In this document: positions 1-7,887 of the stretch, one piece after another
Numbering within the stretch: the first letter of the stretch is position 1
How the letters are laid out: every line of letters starts with the position of its first letter
Origin: Chthonomonadaceae bacterium
Lineage (GTDB): Bacteria > Armatimonadota > Fimbriimonadia > Fimbriimonadales > Fimbriimonadaceae
Direction: 5' to 3'
DNA length: 64,000 bases
NCBI GenBank assembly: GCA_015709495.1
Contig: CP054189.1
Span: 2,666,001 to 2,730,000 of the forward strand
Program-made: the position numbers and the translations under genes
Notes under the pieces: generated by a model
What the model was told of the DNA's origin: nothing
Database searches by the model: none
The model's input: only the letters and a program-made list of their open reading frames with translations

Positions 1-27
1 TTTAATGGTTGCGTTTTGAACCTTCAC
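1..27 (-). CDS. ftsZ: Cell division protein FtsZ, N-terminal 9 codons only (truncated by window edge)
   Basis: Only nine codons are visible, reading MKVQNATIK from a GTG at 27 on the minus strand. An AAGGGG ribosome binding site lies at 36-41, eight bases upstream. The ATG at 32-34 in another frame hits a stop within the window, so it is not the start. FtsZ proteins commonly begin with a short tail leading into a lysine and then the first glycine-rich GTP-binding loop, which fits. The gene lies directly after ftsA in the same direction, the standard dcw order. The identification therefore rests on context and the start signal, not on recognisable domain sequence. It could be another gene, but ftsZ is by far the likeliest. 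Confidence 0.5.
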
Positions 28-130
28 AATACATGCCCCTTGTTGATTAACTGCCTCCGCGAACAAGCACCGTTCGGCGAATTCCTAAGACGCTTGAGCC
101 GAGCACGGATCGCCGAGCCCAGCGCTCCCG

Positions 131-136
131 ATTATA
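131..136 (-). promoter_or_regulatory. Possible internal promoter -10 element for ftsZ
   Basis: The 191 bases between ftsA and the putative ftsZ start hold no gene that I can support. On the minus strand there is a perfect TATAAT at 131-136. It has no good -35 hexamer at 16-18 bases, so it is a weak case. If active it would start transcription near base 124 and give ftsZ a leader of about 97 bases. Extra ftsZ promoters inside dcw clusters are common in bacteria. Confidence 0.35.
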
Positions 137-218
137 ACCCGTTCGCCATCGAGAAAGGGCGCTCCTTTTCGGATTCGCCGAACGTCTTGATTTTTTCGGC
201 CCTTCGTGAGCCGCTGCC

Positions 219-1448
219 TCAGCGCGAACCGATCGAGGAAAGGAACGTCCGAATGCGGCCTCGCCAGCCGTCCGATTCGGTCGCCGTGGAGAGTTCTTCG
301 TCGCAGCATTCGAGCGCGAACCGGGCAGCGCCAAAAGCCGGAGAGAACCTCGCGGCCTTGAAGGGTCGGAGCGCTTCACTCGCAGGCCAAGGGTCCTGAA
401 CCGCGACTCGGGTTTTTGCGAACACTTCGCCAAACGCCTTATCGACTCCCGGCAACAGGGAGCCCCCACCCGTCAGGACCACCGTGCCCACCGGCTCGCT
501 TAGAAGCCCGCCGGATTCCAACGCGGCCTTGGTGAGTTTGGCGATTTCAGAGACCCGAGAGCTGATGATCTCGCAGAACACCTTGCGCTGCATCGGCCTT
601 CTCTGGATTTGGCCCAGTTGAAGGACGTCGATCGACTCTCGATCGCTCACGGCCGAAGGGATTGCCGAGCCGAACCGAATCTTGAGGTTTTCCGCTTCTT
701 CGAACGAGGTTTTGAGGAGTTTGGCGACGTCGGACGTGACGACTTTGCCGCCGAGCGGCACCCTTCCCGCGCCCGACAGCGCGCCTTTGCGAAACACGGC
801 GAACTCGGTAAGGTCGCCACCGATGTCGATGACCACCGCCCCGGATTCGATCTGCTCGGGGGTGAGCACGGCAAGCCCCGAGCATAGCGGCCGAGCCACG
901 ATCTGCTCGATCTCCCTACCGACCCCGCTGGCGACCGATTCGAGTGCGTCGATGCCTTCTTCGGGGTACGCGACGAGAATCGACTTGACTTCGAGTTTCG
1001 AGCCCGCTATGCCCACTGGTTGGCGGATGTCGCCCGCGCCATCGACAGCGAATGCGCACGGCACGGCCTGAACTTCGACCAAGCCCTCGTCCAGACGAAC
1101 TTGACGACTGTGGTTGATGACCTTGAGTACGTCGTCGCGGGTGATGGGCCGGTCGGGCGGGACGATCGGACAAAGGCCTTGCGAGCGGACGTAGGAGACG
1201 TCTCCGCCTCCGATCGTGAGAAACATGGCATCCGGCAGAGGGCCTGAGCGCTCAGAAAGGTCTTTGAGCGCCGCGTCCAGGGCCGTCTTCGCTTGGTCGC
1301 GATCCACGATCTTCCCGTCACGGACGGCGTCGCACGCGACATTGGCGGCGGAGAGGACGGAAACGCGCCCTTCGGGTGAGGACTCGGCAACGAGGGCGCA
1401 AACATGCGTGCTCCCAAGATCGGCGACTACGACTCGATGGTTCTTCAT
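219..1448 (-). CDS. ftsA: Cell division protein FtsA
   Basis: FtsA is the actin-fold ATPase that tethers FtsZ filaments to the inner face of the membrane and recruits the divisome. The 409-residue length is normal. Visible actin-family elements are the first phosphate loop (VVADLGSTHVCALV, residues 7-20), the second phosphate motif (VVIDIGGDLTEFAVF, about 205-219) and the adenosine loop (VVLTGGGSLLPG, about 330). The C-terminus (GRIRTFLSSIGSR) can form the amphipathic membrane-targeting helix typical of FtsA. The ATG at 1446-1448 overlaps the stop of the upstream DUF1290 gene as ATGA, which implies translational coupling. FtsZ follows downstream. Confidence 0.97.
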   Translation of the reverse strand: MKNHRVVVADLGSTHVCALVAESSPEGRVSVLSAANVACDAVRDGKIVDRDQAKTALDAALKDLSERSGPLPDAMFLTIGGGDVSYVRSQGLCPIVPPDRPITRDDVLKVINHSRQVRLDEGLVEVQAVPCAFAVDGAGDIRQPVGIAGSKLEVKSILVAYPEEGIDALESVASGVGREIEQIVARPLCSGLAVLTPEQIESGAVVIDIGGDLTEFAVFRKGALSGAGRVPLGGKVVTSDVAKLLKTSFEEAENLKIRFGSAIPSAVSDRESIDVLQLGQIQRRPMQRKVFCEIISSRVSEIAKLTKAALESGGLLSEPVGTVVLTGGGSLLPGVDKAFGEVFAKTRVAVQDPWPASEALRPFKAARFSPAFGAARFALECCDEELSTATESDGWRGRIRTFLSSIGSR

Positions 1449-1837
1449 GATTGGCTCGACTGTGATTGTTCTAGCAAGCGCCTCCTTTCTCGCGCGTCAC
1501 GCCACTTAGTTAACATCATACGGCGAATCAAGCTGAGGTTGGTAAAAATCCGACTGCCCATCACCAAGACCGCTGCAAGGAACAAGTTTATGCCAATTTG
1601 GTCGCCAAGCCAAGCCAAAAAGAACGCAATGACGACGTTCGAGACAAATCCGGTCAGAAACACATCGGTCGAGAACTTGCCTTCGACGCCTGAGCGGACG
1701 CCCCCGCAGACGGTGTCGAGGCCCGCTAGGCAAGCAAGGCCGACATAGAACCCCGCCAAGCCGCTGACGGGGCCCAGTTGAAGCATGAGGGCGATGATAA
1801 CCCCCAGGGCCAGCGCAACCAACGGAAGGACGATCAC
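1445..1837 (-). CDS. sbp: Small basic protein Sbp, DUF1290 membrane protein
   Basis: A 130-residue integral membrane protein with three or four hydrophobic segments (about residues 2-20, 25-45, 62-80 and 85-100) and a basic C-terminal tail rich in Arg (RRMMLTKWRDARERRR). This matches the DUF1290 (Sbp) family, found next to DUF881 genes and ftsZ/ftsA in Actinobacteria and some Firmicutes; its biochemical function is unknown. The start is GTG at 1837, overlapping the DUF881 stop as GTGA, and its own stop overlaps the ftsA start. The tight coupling on both sides suggests a role in division or envelope assembly, but that is inference. Confidence 0.85.
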   Translation of the reverse strand: MIVLPLVALALGVIIALMLQLGPVSGLAGFYVGLACLAGLDTVCGGVRSGVEGKFSTDVFLTGFVSNVVIAFFLAWLGDQIGINLFLAAVLVMGSRIFTNLSLIRRMMLTKWRDARERRRLLEQSQSSQS

Positions 1838-2595
1838 GGTTCAGCGGGCCTCGGCATAGCGAACTTGCGCGCGGTCGGCCCAGCGTACGCCGGAATGCGC
1901 TGCTTCTCCACGGCTTCCATTTGAACCATCGTGGGATCGCCGCTGTTGCGAATCTCGTCGAGAACTCCCAAGCGGAGGTTCATCGCGCCATAAAGAACCT
2001 CGGGGTCGCCGATGGCCCGAATCCGCACCGGCGTCGAGATCGGGACGTTGTCCACATGAATCACAGGTCCTACGCACCGGAAGCTGGATGAACCCACGAC
2101 GCGGTGGTTGTTCACGCTCACCGCCTCCGCAGAAGCCGCCCAGAGTTCGTTCACCACGCGCAGAACGTCCGTATCGTGGATGACGAGGTCGCCCTCGGGG
2201 ATGCCCCCTCGGCTCGCTCGCTCGCTGTCGCGAAGGGTGATGAGGATGCCAGGCCCCTCAACTTCGAGCAGTCCGGCGAACATCTTGGTGTCCTGGAGAG
2301 TTTCATTGAGGACCTCAGCTTGCTTGGTTTGGTCGCCAATGGCGTTTTCGAGCCGGGTCTTCTCTTCTCTAAGCTTCTTGACCTCGGCTGACATTCGTTC
2401 GTACTCTTCTTTGAACTGAACGTCGATTCGCGCCGAAGTCAGGCGGTCGCGTTGGGAAGCGTCGAGGAGCGCGAGCCTGCCGGGGTCTTCCTTCGGAATC
2501 CAAGCGAGCATGATGAAGAACCCGAGCACGAACGCTACGGCGCTTACGGGCAGAATCCAGGAACTTCCGGACAAGGTCCTCGCAAAAGGGTTCAT
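1834..2595 (-). CDS. DUF881 family membrane-anchored coiled-coil protein
   Basis: A 253-residue protein with one N-terminal membrane segment (about 13-33), a coiled coil (about 60-105, EYERMSAEVKKLREEKTRLE and following) and a C-terminal globular domain with motifs typical of DUF881: GPGILITLRDSE, HDTDVLRVVNELWAAGAE-like sequence (here LWAASAEAVSVNNHRV), and a closing VRIRAIGDPEVL. The globular domain should lie outside the membrane. The family has no established function but recurs beside DUF1290 and division genes. It is separated from ftsQ by 8 bases and overlaps sbp by 4. It may act as a divisome scaffold resembling FtsL/DivIC in architecture; that is inference. Confidence 0.9.
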   Translation of the reverse strand: MNPFARTLSGSSWILPVSAVAFVLGFFIMLAWIPKEDPGRLALLDASQRDRLTSARIDVQFKEEYERMSAEVKKLREEKTRLENAIGDQTKQAEVLNETLQDTKMFAGLLEVEGPGILITLRDSERASRGGIPEGDLVIHDTDVLRVVNELWAASAEAVSVNNHRVVGSSSFRCVGPVIHVDNVPISTPVRIRAIGDPEVLYGAMNLRLGVLDEIRNSGDPTMVQMEAVEKQRIPAYAGPTARKFAMPRPAEP

Positions 2596-2603
2596 CTTTC
2601 TAC

Positions 2604-3320
2604 TTATCGCAACGGGACTACCATCGGTCGGGCTGGCGCGGTGACGTTGATCGAACGGACGCGGTCCAGAAGGTCATGATGGTCCTCAAAGAGCGCCGCC
2701 AACGCGTCGAGCTTCTCGTCGATCTTGGACGTGTCGCCGAACTCAATGACGACCACGGGCCCTGCTTGCAAGAATACGCTTCCGAACGCGTTCATTTCTA
2801 CGATCCAGTCCTTCGCAAACGGCAGATTCTCTAACTTTCTGCAAACGTTGGCTAGGCCCGAAAAGTCCCAAGCTCCAGCCAACGTCGCCACCGGCTGGGC
2901 GCTCGGTTCGGGGAGTTTCACCGTAATTGCAGGCGTCTGAGGTTCGAGGAACTCGGCGATCTTGCCATCCGCGCAAAGAAACAACGACTTCGAGCCCATC
3001 ACCCTCGCCACCGGTTGACGGTAGACCACTTCGAGCTTGGCCGACCCAAAGGGCGTTCGGGAAAGCCGCGCCGAGTCCACGGAGGAAGCCGCTTGGACTT
3101 CGGTCTCGACTTTCGCGACGTCGATTGCGAGAACCGGCGTCGCTTTAAGACCCTCCAGAATGGACTGGACCCTGAGTTCGTCCCACTGGGGAGCGCCCAC
3201 CACTCGCACGGTGCGGACTGCCGTAACGGGACTGAGGACGAGTCCGGCCAAAGTGTTGCCGAGGAACATTGTCCAGAGGATCGCTCGCCAAGGAAGGGGC
3301 TTCTTAGACCTTTTCCGCAT
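2604..3320 (-). CDS. ftsQ: Cell division protein FtsQ/DivIB-like, POTRA domain
   Basis: Bitopic divisome protein of 238 residues from the ATG at 3320 (MRKRSKKPLPWRA). The start lies inside the end of murC-ddl with a 17-base overlap; the reading frame is open further upstream, but that part only shadows ddl. A short basic cytoplasmic tail is followed by one membrane segment (about 10-30) and then a POTRA domain (VRTVRVVGAPQWDELRV onward, about 32-105) and a beta-rich C-terminal region. FtsQ links FtsL/FtsB and FtsWI in the periplasm. Position between ddl and the ftsA group is canonical. Sequence conservation in this family is low, so the assignment leans on architecture and synteny. Confidence 0.85.
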   Translation of the reverse strand: MRKRSKKPLPWRAILWTMFLGNTLAGLVLSPVTAVRTVRVVGAPQWDELRVQSILEGLKATPVLAIDVAKVETEVQAASSVDSARLSRTPFGSAKLEVVYRQPVARVMGSKSLFLCADGKIAEFLEPQTPAITVKLPEPSAQPVATLAGAWDFSGLANVCRKLENLPFAKDWIVEMNAFGSVFLQAGPVVVIEFGDTSKIDEKLDALAALFEDHHDLLDRVRSINVTAPARPMVVPLR

Positions 3321-5595
3321 GTCTTCGCAGGGCGTCCTGAACCAGCCAGTCGCAAAGTTCCTCGAACGCGATACCCGCGGCCGAGGCGCTTCGAGGGGCA
3401 AGCGAGGTTCCGGTGAGTCCGGGCAAAGTGTTGATTTCGAGGACGTAAATATCTTTGCCGTCGACGATCATGTCCGTTCGCGTCAGCCCTTCGCACCCGA
3501 GGGCGGCGTCCGAAGCCACCGCTAACTCCCTGGCCCTCTCGAGGACCTCTTCGGACAATCGCGCAGGGACGATCTCATCCGTCGCGCCCGGCGTGTACTT
3601 CGCGGCGAAGTCGTAACGTCCGCTCAAGGGCACGATCTCGACAGGCGGAAGAGCCTGATTACCCATCACCGGCACCGAGATTTCGACTCCCTCGATCCAC
3701 TGCTCGACCAAGGCTTCTGGGCCGTATTCCAGAGCCCTCCGAACGGCCTCCGGAAGGTCCTCGGCGCGTTCGACGAACGAGAGCCCCACCGTCGAGCCTT
3801 GCTCGTTGGGTTTGACCACCCAGGGGCCGGAACATGGAGGGGGCTCATCAGGAGAAAGAAGCAAACCGCCCGCAGGAGTCGGGATTCCGTGCGCGGCAAG
3901 AACGTCTTTGGAAAGTTGCTTGTCCATCGCGATCGCGCTGGATTGAATTGTCGAGCCCGTGTACGGGATGTGGAGGAGTTCGAAAAGCCCTTGGACCGCG
4001 CCATCCTCGGCGTGGGTGCCGTGTACGGCGAGGAAGGCGACATCCGGACGGTTGATCCCGACGAACTGGCTCAAGTCTCCCCGCGAGAGCAAGAGGTCCG
4101 AAGCGTCGACCCCATAAGCGTCGTAGCCCTTCTTTTTGAGCGCATCGATTGCGGCCCTTCCGGAGTGGAGCGAAACTTCGCGCTCCGTGCTGTCTCCACC
4201 GAATACGACCGCCACACGCAAGGGTCCTGTGCGATCCAGTTCTTCGAGGAACGCAGGCACGAACTCGGAGATGTTGCCCGCGCCCATCCCACAAATGAGG
4301 TCGCCGGGCTGGGCCAACTGCGCCACAACCCGAGGCAGCAATCGGCGCGAGGGAACGTACTTGACGGGGACCTTGAGCCCCTCAGCGATCCGGGCCGAGC
4401 TGATCCCAGGGATGGGGTCCTCGCGGGCCGGGTAGATGTCCGTGAGCACCACAGAGTCTGCGAGATCGAGGGCCTCCACAAAGCCGTGCAACTGATCTCT
4501 CGTCCGGGTGAAGAGGTGCGGCTGGAATACGAGGACCATCCGCCTTTCCGGATACCGCTGCCGCAACGCCTCGATGCTTGCCTGGATTTCGGTGGGGTGG
4601 TGGGCGTAGTCGTCGACGACGGTGATCGGGCCTTCCCTCCTGACCTGGAGCCTGCGCTCCGCGCCGCGAAACTCCCGAATGGCTTGGATCGCCTTTTCGA
4701 GTTCAGGAATGACCCTCTGAATGGCAGAGAGCGCCGCGGCGGCATCGAGCGCCGCATACCGACCTGGAATCGCGAGGCCATAAGCGTCCACGGGTTCGTC
4801 GGACGTCTCTTCGAGTCGAGAGGTCCAGTCGAAGAGGGTGTAGGGGACGGCTTCGGCGATGCCCTCCGCCACCGCGCAAGCGCCCGCGTCTTCGTGGCAG
4901 AAGAGCACGGCTCCTCCCGATTTGACCTTTTGGGCGAACCTCCTCACGCTCGCAAGCAGTTGAGGGAAGTCTTCGTGGTAGTCCAGGTGGTCGGCCTCAA
5001 GGTTGGTGACGATGACGATGTGGGGGTCGATGTCCCGGTAGCTTTCGAAAGCCTCGCACGCCTCGACGACAGCCAGATCGCCCTTGCCGTCGATCACCGA
5101 AGCCCCGAATTCAGGCACCTCCGCACCCACGATAATCAGCGGGTCGAGGCCAACAGCTCGAAGTCCGGCAGCCACCATCCCCGTGGTTGTGGTTTTTCCG
5201 TGGCTCCCTGTGACGGCGATCACACGCTTGCCCTTCAGAAGCCACCCCAAGAGTTGCGAGCGGCGGAAGACCGGACACCCTGCCTTTTGGGCGGCCGCAT
5301 ATTCGGGGCTCGCATCGAGGTCGATCGCGTCGCTGAGGACCACTTGATGCCTGCGGGTGATCCCCTCGCCCGAATGGCCGATCCGGACCTCGATGCCTAG
5401 TTCTTGGAGAAGCAGCGTCTCGTTCGAAGGAGTGGAATCCGTGCCTTCTACCTCCAGCCCCCGGCCCTTCAGCAGCCTTGCGAGGGCGCTCATCCCTGCC
5501 CCGCCGATCCCCACGAGAAAGAACGGGCGCAGCGCCTGCATCTCATGGGAGGGGGCAAAGATTCCGCTTTCGACTTCGGCTTTGGTTCGGCTCAT
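3304..5595 (-). CDS. murC-ddl: Fused UDP-MurNAc-L-alanine ligase / D-alanine-D-alanine ligase (MurC-Ddl)
   Basis: A bifunctional cytoplasmic enzyme of 763 residues. Residues about 1-455 are MurC, which adds L-Ala to UDP-MurNAc: Rossmann start FFLVGIGGAGMSALARLL, ATP loop TGSHGKTTTTGM (129-140), NLEADHLDYH (about 198-207), VDDYAHHPTE (about 327-336). Residues about 458-763 are Ddl, an ATP-grasp enzyme making D-Ala-D-Ala: VAVVFGGDSTEREVSL at its start, VKPNEQGSTVG, VLEINTLPGLT near its end. Such fusions are known from Chlamydiae. The start at 5595 (MSRTKAE) follows murG by 26 bases. The frame is open for 113 more codons upstream, but these shadow murG. Oddities: the usual MurC motif GxHNxxN reads GRYAALD, and no murB lies between the two halves. 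Confidence 0.95.
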   Translation of the reverse strand: MSRTKAEVESGIFAPSHEMQALRPFFLVGIGGAGMSALARLLKGRGLEVEGTDSTPSNETLLLQELGIEVRIGHSGEGITRRHQVVLSDAIDLDASPEYAAAQKAGCPVFRRSQLLGWLLKGKRVIAVTGSHGKTTTTGMVAAGLRAVGLDPLIIVGAEVPEFGASVIDGKGDLAVVEACEAFESYRDIDPHIVIVTNLEADHLDYHEDFPQLLASVRRFAQKVKSGGAVLFCHEDAGACAVAEGIAEAVPYTLFDWTSRLEETSDEPVDAYGLAIPGRYAALDAAAALSAIQRVIPELEKAIQAIREFRGAERRLQVRREGPITVVDDYAHHPTEIQASIEALRQRYPERRMVLVFQPHLFTRTRDQLHGFVEALDLADSVVLTDIYPAREDPIPGISSARIAEGLKVPVKYVPSRRLLPRVVAQLAQPGDLICGMGAGNISEFVPAFLEELDRTGPLRVAVVFGGDSTEREVSLHSGRAAIDALKKKGYDAYGVDASDLLLSRGDLSQFVGINRPDVAFLAVHGTHAEDGAVQGLFELLHIPYTGSTIQSSAIAMDKQLSKDVLAAHGIPTPAGGLLLSPDEPPPCSGPWVVKPNEQGSTVGLSFVERAEDLPEAVRRALEYGPEALVEQWIEGVEISVPVMGNQALPPVEIVPLSGRYDFAAKYTPGATDEIVPARLSEEVLERARELAVASDAALGCEGLTRTDMIVDGKDIYVLEINTLPGLTGTSLAPRSASAAGIAFEELCDWLVQDALRRHAEKV

Positions 5596-5621
5596 ACTGC
5601 TCTTGGGACTCTCCGGGCTTC

Positions 5622-6710
5622 CTAGTTTGACGCACCTGAGGCGGCACTCGTCAGCAATTCGTAGATATCCTCGGTGGCTTTGGGGCGGTCCCATCGCTTC
5701 AGCACGGCCGCCGCGTCTTCGCTGCGTTCGGGGTTGTCCAGCCACGCGCGGACCGCGTCGGCAAGCGTCGTGGGCGAGAGCCCGGTTTGAGGAAGCAACT
5801 GGGTCGCCCCGAACGACTCGAATTCGGCCGCATTCGCAGCCTGGTGGTCGGCAAAAGAGGTTGGGTACGGGATCGTTACGCTGGGGATTCCGTAGGCGGC
5901 AAGCTCGGAGAGTGTGCCCGCCCCCGACCTGCAAACCGCGAGCGTCGCGCGAGAGTATGCGGCTGCCATTGAGGGCGCGTCGAGGAACGACATCACCTCG
6001 AAACAGTCCTTCAATCCCAGCTTCTCGACGCTGAGAAACGCGGACTCAAACGCCCCCTTCCCCGCAACGTTCAGCCAGTGGGCCGGTAGGTCTGTAATCC
6101 GCAATGCGGCTCCCAGGGCGGCTTCATTGAGGGCGAGGGCTCCTTGGGAACCCCCCAAGATCAGGATGAACGGGATCAGGTCCCTTTCCCGAGGGCCGGA
6201 CGCCAGGCTCCTGATCTCGCGTCGGAGGGGCATTCCGGTTCGGAGAATGTTTGCGTGGCTCAGATGCTTGGAAACGCCTTCGAAGACGGTGCAGACGGCG
6301 AAGGCACGGCGTTGAAACAGCGTCGTCGTGCGGGCGGGTATGGCGTTTTGTTCGTGCAGGACGGTGGGAATGCCGAGCCCCTGCGCAGCCGACACTACGG
6401 GTCCGGACGAGTAGCCTCCTGTGGAGAACACCACGTCGGGCTTCCACTGGCGAAGCGCCCTGCTCGCCCTGGCCCTCGATCGGAGCAGGGCCGCCAGACT
6501 CAACCATCCTTTGAGGGACTTGAGGGTGTAAAGCGGACGCGAGGGAAAACCCGAGAATCCGATGCCTTCTTTGAGGCAGGCTTGCGCCTCCATTCCTCTC
6601 AGCGATCCGAAGTACCAGACTTCGCAGCCCTTTTCGCGGGAGTAGCGCGCGACTTCAAGCGCTGGAAACACGTGACCGCCGGTCCCTCCACCGGTGACTG
6701 CCACTCTCAT
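5622..6710 (-). CDS. murG: MurG, UDP-GlcNAc:undecaprenyl-PP-MurNAc-pentapeptide GlcNAc transferase
   Basis: Peripheral inner-membrane glycosyltransferase that converts lipid I to lipid II. It has 362 residues from the ATG at 6710, which has an AGGAGG ribosome site a few bases upstream; earlier in-frame codons only shadow ftsW. Motifs: VAVTGGGTGGHVFPALEVA at the N-terminus (acceptor-binding glycine loop), STGGYSSGPVV, HEQNAIPA, LGGSQGA at the domain joint (about residue 190), and the C-terminal donor-site stretch SGAGTLSELAAYGIPSVTIPYP (about 270-290). The first 56 bases overlap the 3' end of ftsW in another frame, so the two are translationally linked. Confidence 0.97.
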   Translation of the reverse strand: MRVAVTGGGTGGHVFPALEVARYSREKGCEVWYFGSLRGMEAQACLKEGIGFSGFPSRPLYTLKSLKGWLSLAALLRSRARASRALRQWKPDVVFSTGGYSSGPVVSAAQGLGIPTVLHEQNAIPARTTTLFQRRAFAVCTVFEGVSKHLSHANILRTGMPLRREIRSLASGPRERDLIPFILILGGSQGALALNEAALGAALRITDLPAHWLNVAGKGAFESAFLSVEKLGLKDCFEVMSFLDAPSMAAAYSRATLAVCRSGAGTLSELAAYGIPSVTIPYPTSFADHQAANAAEFESFGATQLLPQTGLSPTTLADAVRAWLDNPERSEDAAAVLKRWDRPKATEDIYELLTSAASGASN

Positions 6711-7887
6711 GCGCCTCCTCCTCGACCACGGCAAGCTTGGGGACCGCGGCGGATTGACAGATTCCGACGAGCGCCCAAAGCGCAACCAGGCTCGATCCAC
6801 CCGAACTGATGAACGGAATGGGGATTCCAATCGGCGGAAGCGTCCCATTCGCCATGACGAGATTGGTGATCGTTTGGACGCCGATCCAGGTGGCCGCTCC
6901 GGCCAAAACGAGAGACGAGAACTTGTCGTTGGAGCGTTGAGCTAGCCAGAAAAGCCTCCACGTCAGGGCAGCAAGGACTCCCGCCACCACCAACCACCCC
7001 GCGAGTCCGAACTCCTCTCCAATCGTCGTGCTGGCAAAGTCGGTCGTTGCGGCGGGCAGGACGTGTTTGGCCGCCCCGGCGCCGGGAGAAACTCCGAACA
7101 ACCCTCCGCTCGCCATCGCAAGTTCGGAACGTACCGTTTGAAAGCCCACGTCGTCGATGAACCGGGCGTCGTACCTGTGGAAGTGATTGACGATGCGCTC
7201 GATCCGGTACGGTTCCGCAAACAGGAACCCCGCGCAACCGGCGAGGGCGATCGCAGTCCCCCAAACCATCGACTTCCAAGAAACTCCCCCAACGGCAAAG
7301 AGAACCCAGGCGACCACGCCGACGACTGCCGCCGTTCCAAGGTCGGGTTCGAGCGCGATCAGCGCCGCTGCGATCGCAACCCACACCGCTGGCAAGAAGC
7401 GCTTGAGCTTGGGGATAACGACCGAATCGAGGTAAAGCGCCTTCGAACTGGGCTTGGGCACTACCTTAGGCCACGCCTTCCGGGTCGCCACGGCCCCAGC
7501 CACATACAGGATCACCGCGACCTTGGCGAACTCGGCGGGTTGCACTTTCAAGCCGAGGTTCAACCAGCGGTGCGCCCCGTTCATTTCATAGCCGATCCCC
7601 GGCACCATGACCATCACGAGGGCGACGAACGTCAGGAACCACAGAGCCTTCGACGCCTTGAGCCAGCTCGATATCGGGATTCGGCGAACGATCGCAAACA
7701 CGGCGAGGCCCGCCGCCAGGAACAGAAGCTGATTCACGAACTCCTTGGGAAGAAGCCCGCGCTGGTTGTGGATCGACCGCGCATAGCCCGAGTCCAAGAT
7801 GAAAAGCAGCCCCAATACGCTCGAAACGATCGCCAACTGGTAAAGGAGCCCATCGGCGAGCTTCCGCCTTGCAAAGAACTTCCTCAT
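6655..7887 (-). CDS. ftsW: FtsW, SEDS-family peptidoglycan polymerase / lipid II-dependent divisome protein
   Basis: A polytopic SEDS protein of 410 residues with about ten hydrophobic segments. It polymerises lipid II into septal glycan together with FtsI. Family motifs include GAHRWLNLG (about 112-120), LQPAEFAK-like VQPAEFAKVAVILY, LEPDLGTA, and near the C-terminus PPIGIPIPFISSGGSS. I chose the ATG at 7887 (MRKFF), which overlaps the murD stop as ATGA; a GTG four codons earlier is the alternative. The hydrophilic tail after the last helix (about 25 residues, ending RDRRSRVSSA) is encoded across the murG start, giving an unusually long 56-base overlap. FtsW and RodA are hard to separate by sequence, but the location supports FtsW. 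Confidence 0.93.
   Translation of the reverse strand: MRKFFARRKLADGLLYQLAIVSSVLGLLFILDSGYARSIHNQRGLLPKEFVNQLLFLAAGLAVFAIVRRIPISSWLKASKALWFLTFVALVMVMVPGIGYEMNGAHRWLNLGLKVQPAEFAKVAVILYVAGAVATRKAWPKVVPKPSSKALYLDSVVIPKLKRFLPAVWVAIAAALIALEPDLGTAAVVGVVAWVLFAVGGVSWKSMVWGTAIALAGCAGFLFAEPYRIERIVNHFHRYDARFIDDVGFQTVRSELAMASGGLFGVSPGAGAAKHVLPAATTDFASTTIGEEFGLAGWLVVAGVLAALTWRLFWLAQRSNDKFSSLVLAGAATWIGVQTITNLVMANGTLPPIGIPIPFISSGGSSLVALWALVGICQSAAVPKLAVVEEEAHESGSHRWRDRRSRVSSA

Noticed and set aside
3799-5400. A 533-codon plus-strand open frame opposite murC-ddl
   Set aside because: Charged, low-complexity translation with no motifs; the minus-strand frame is an unmistakable ligase fusion.
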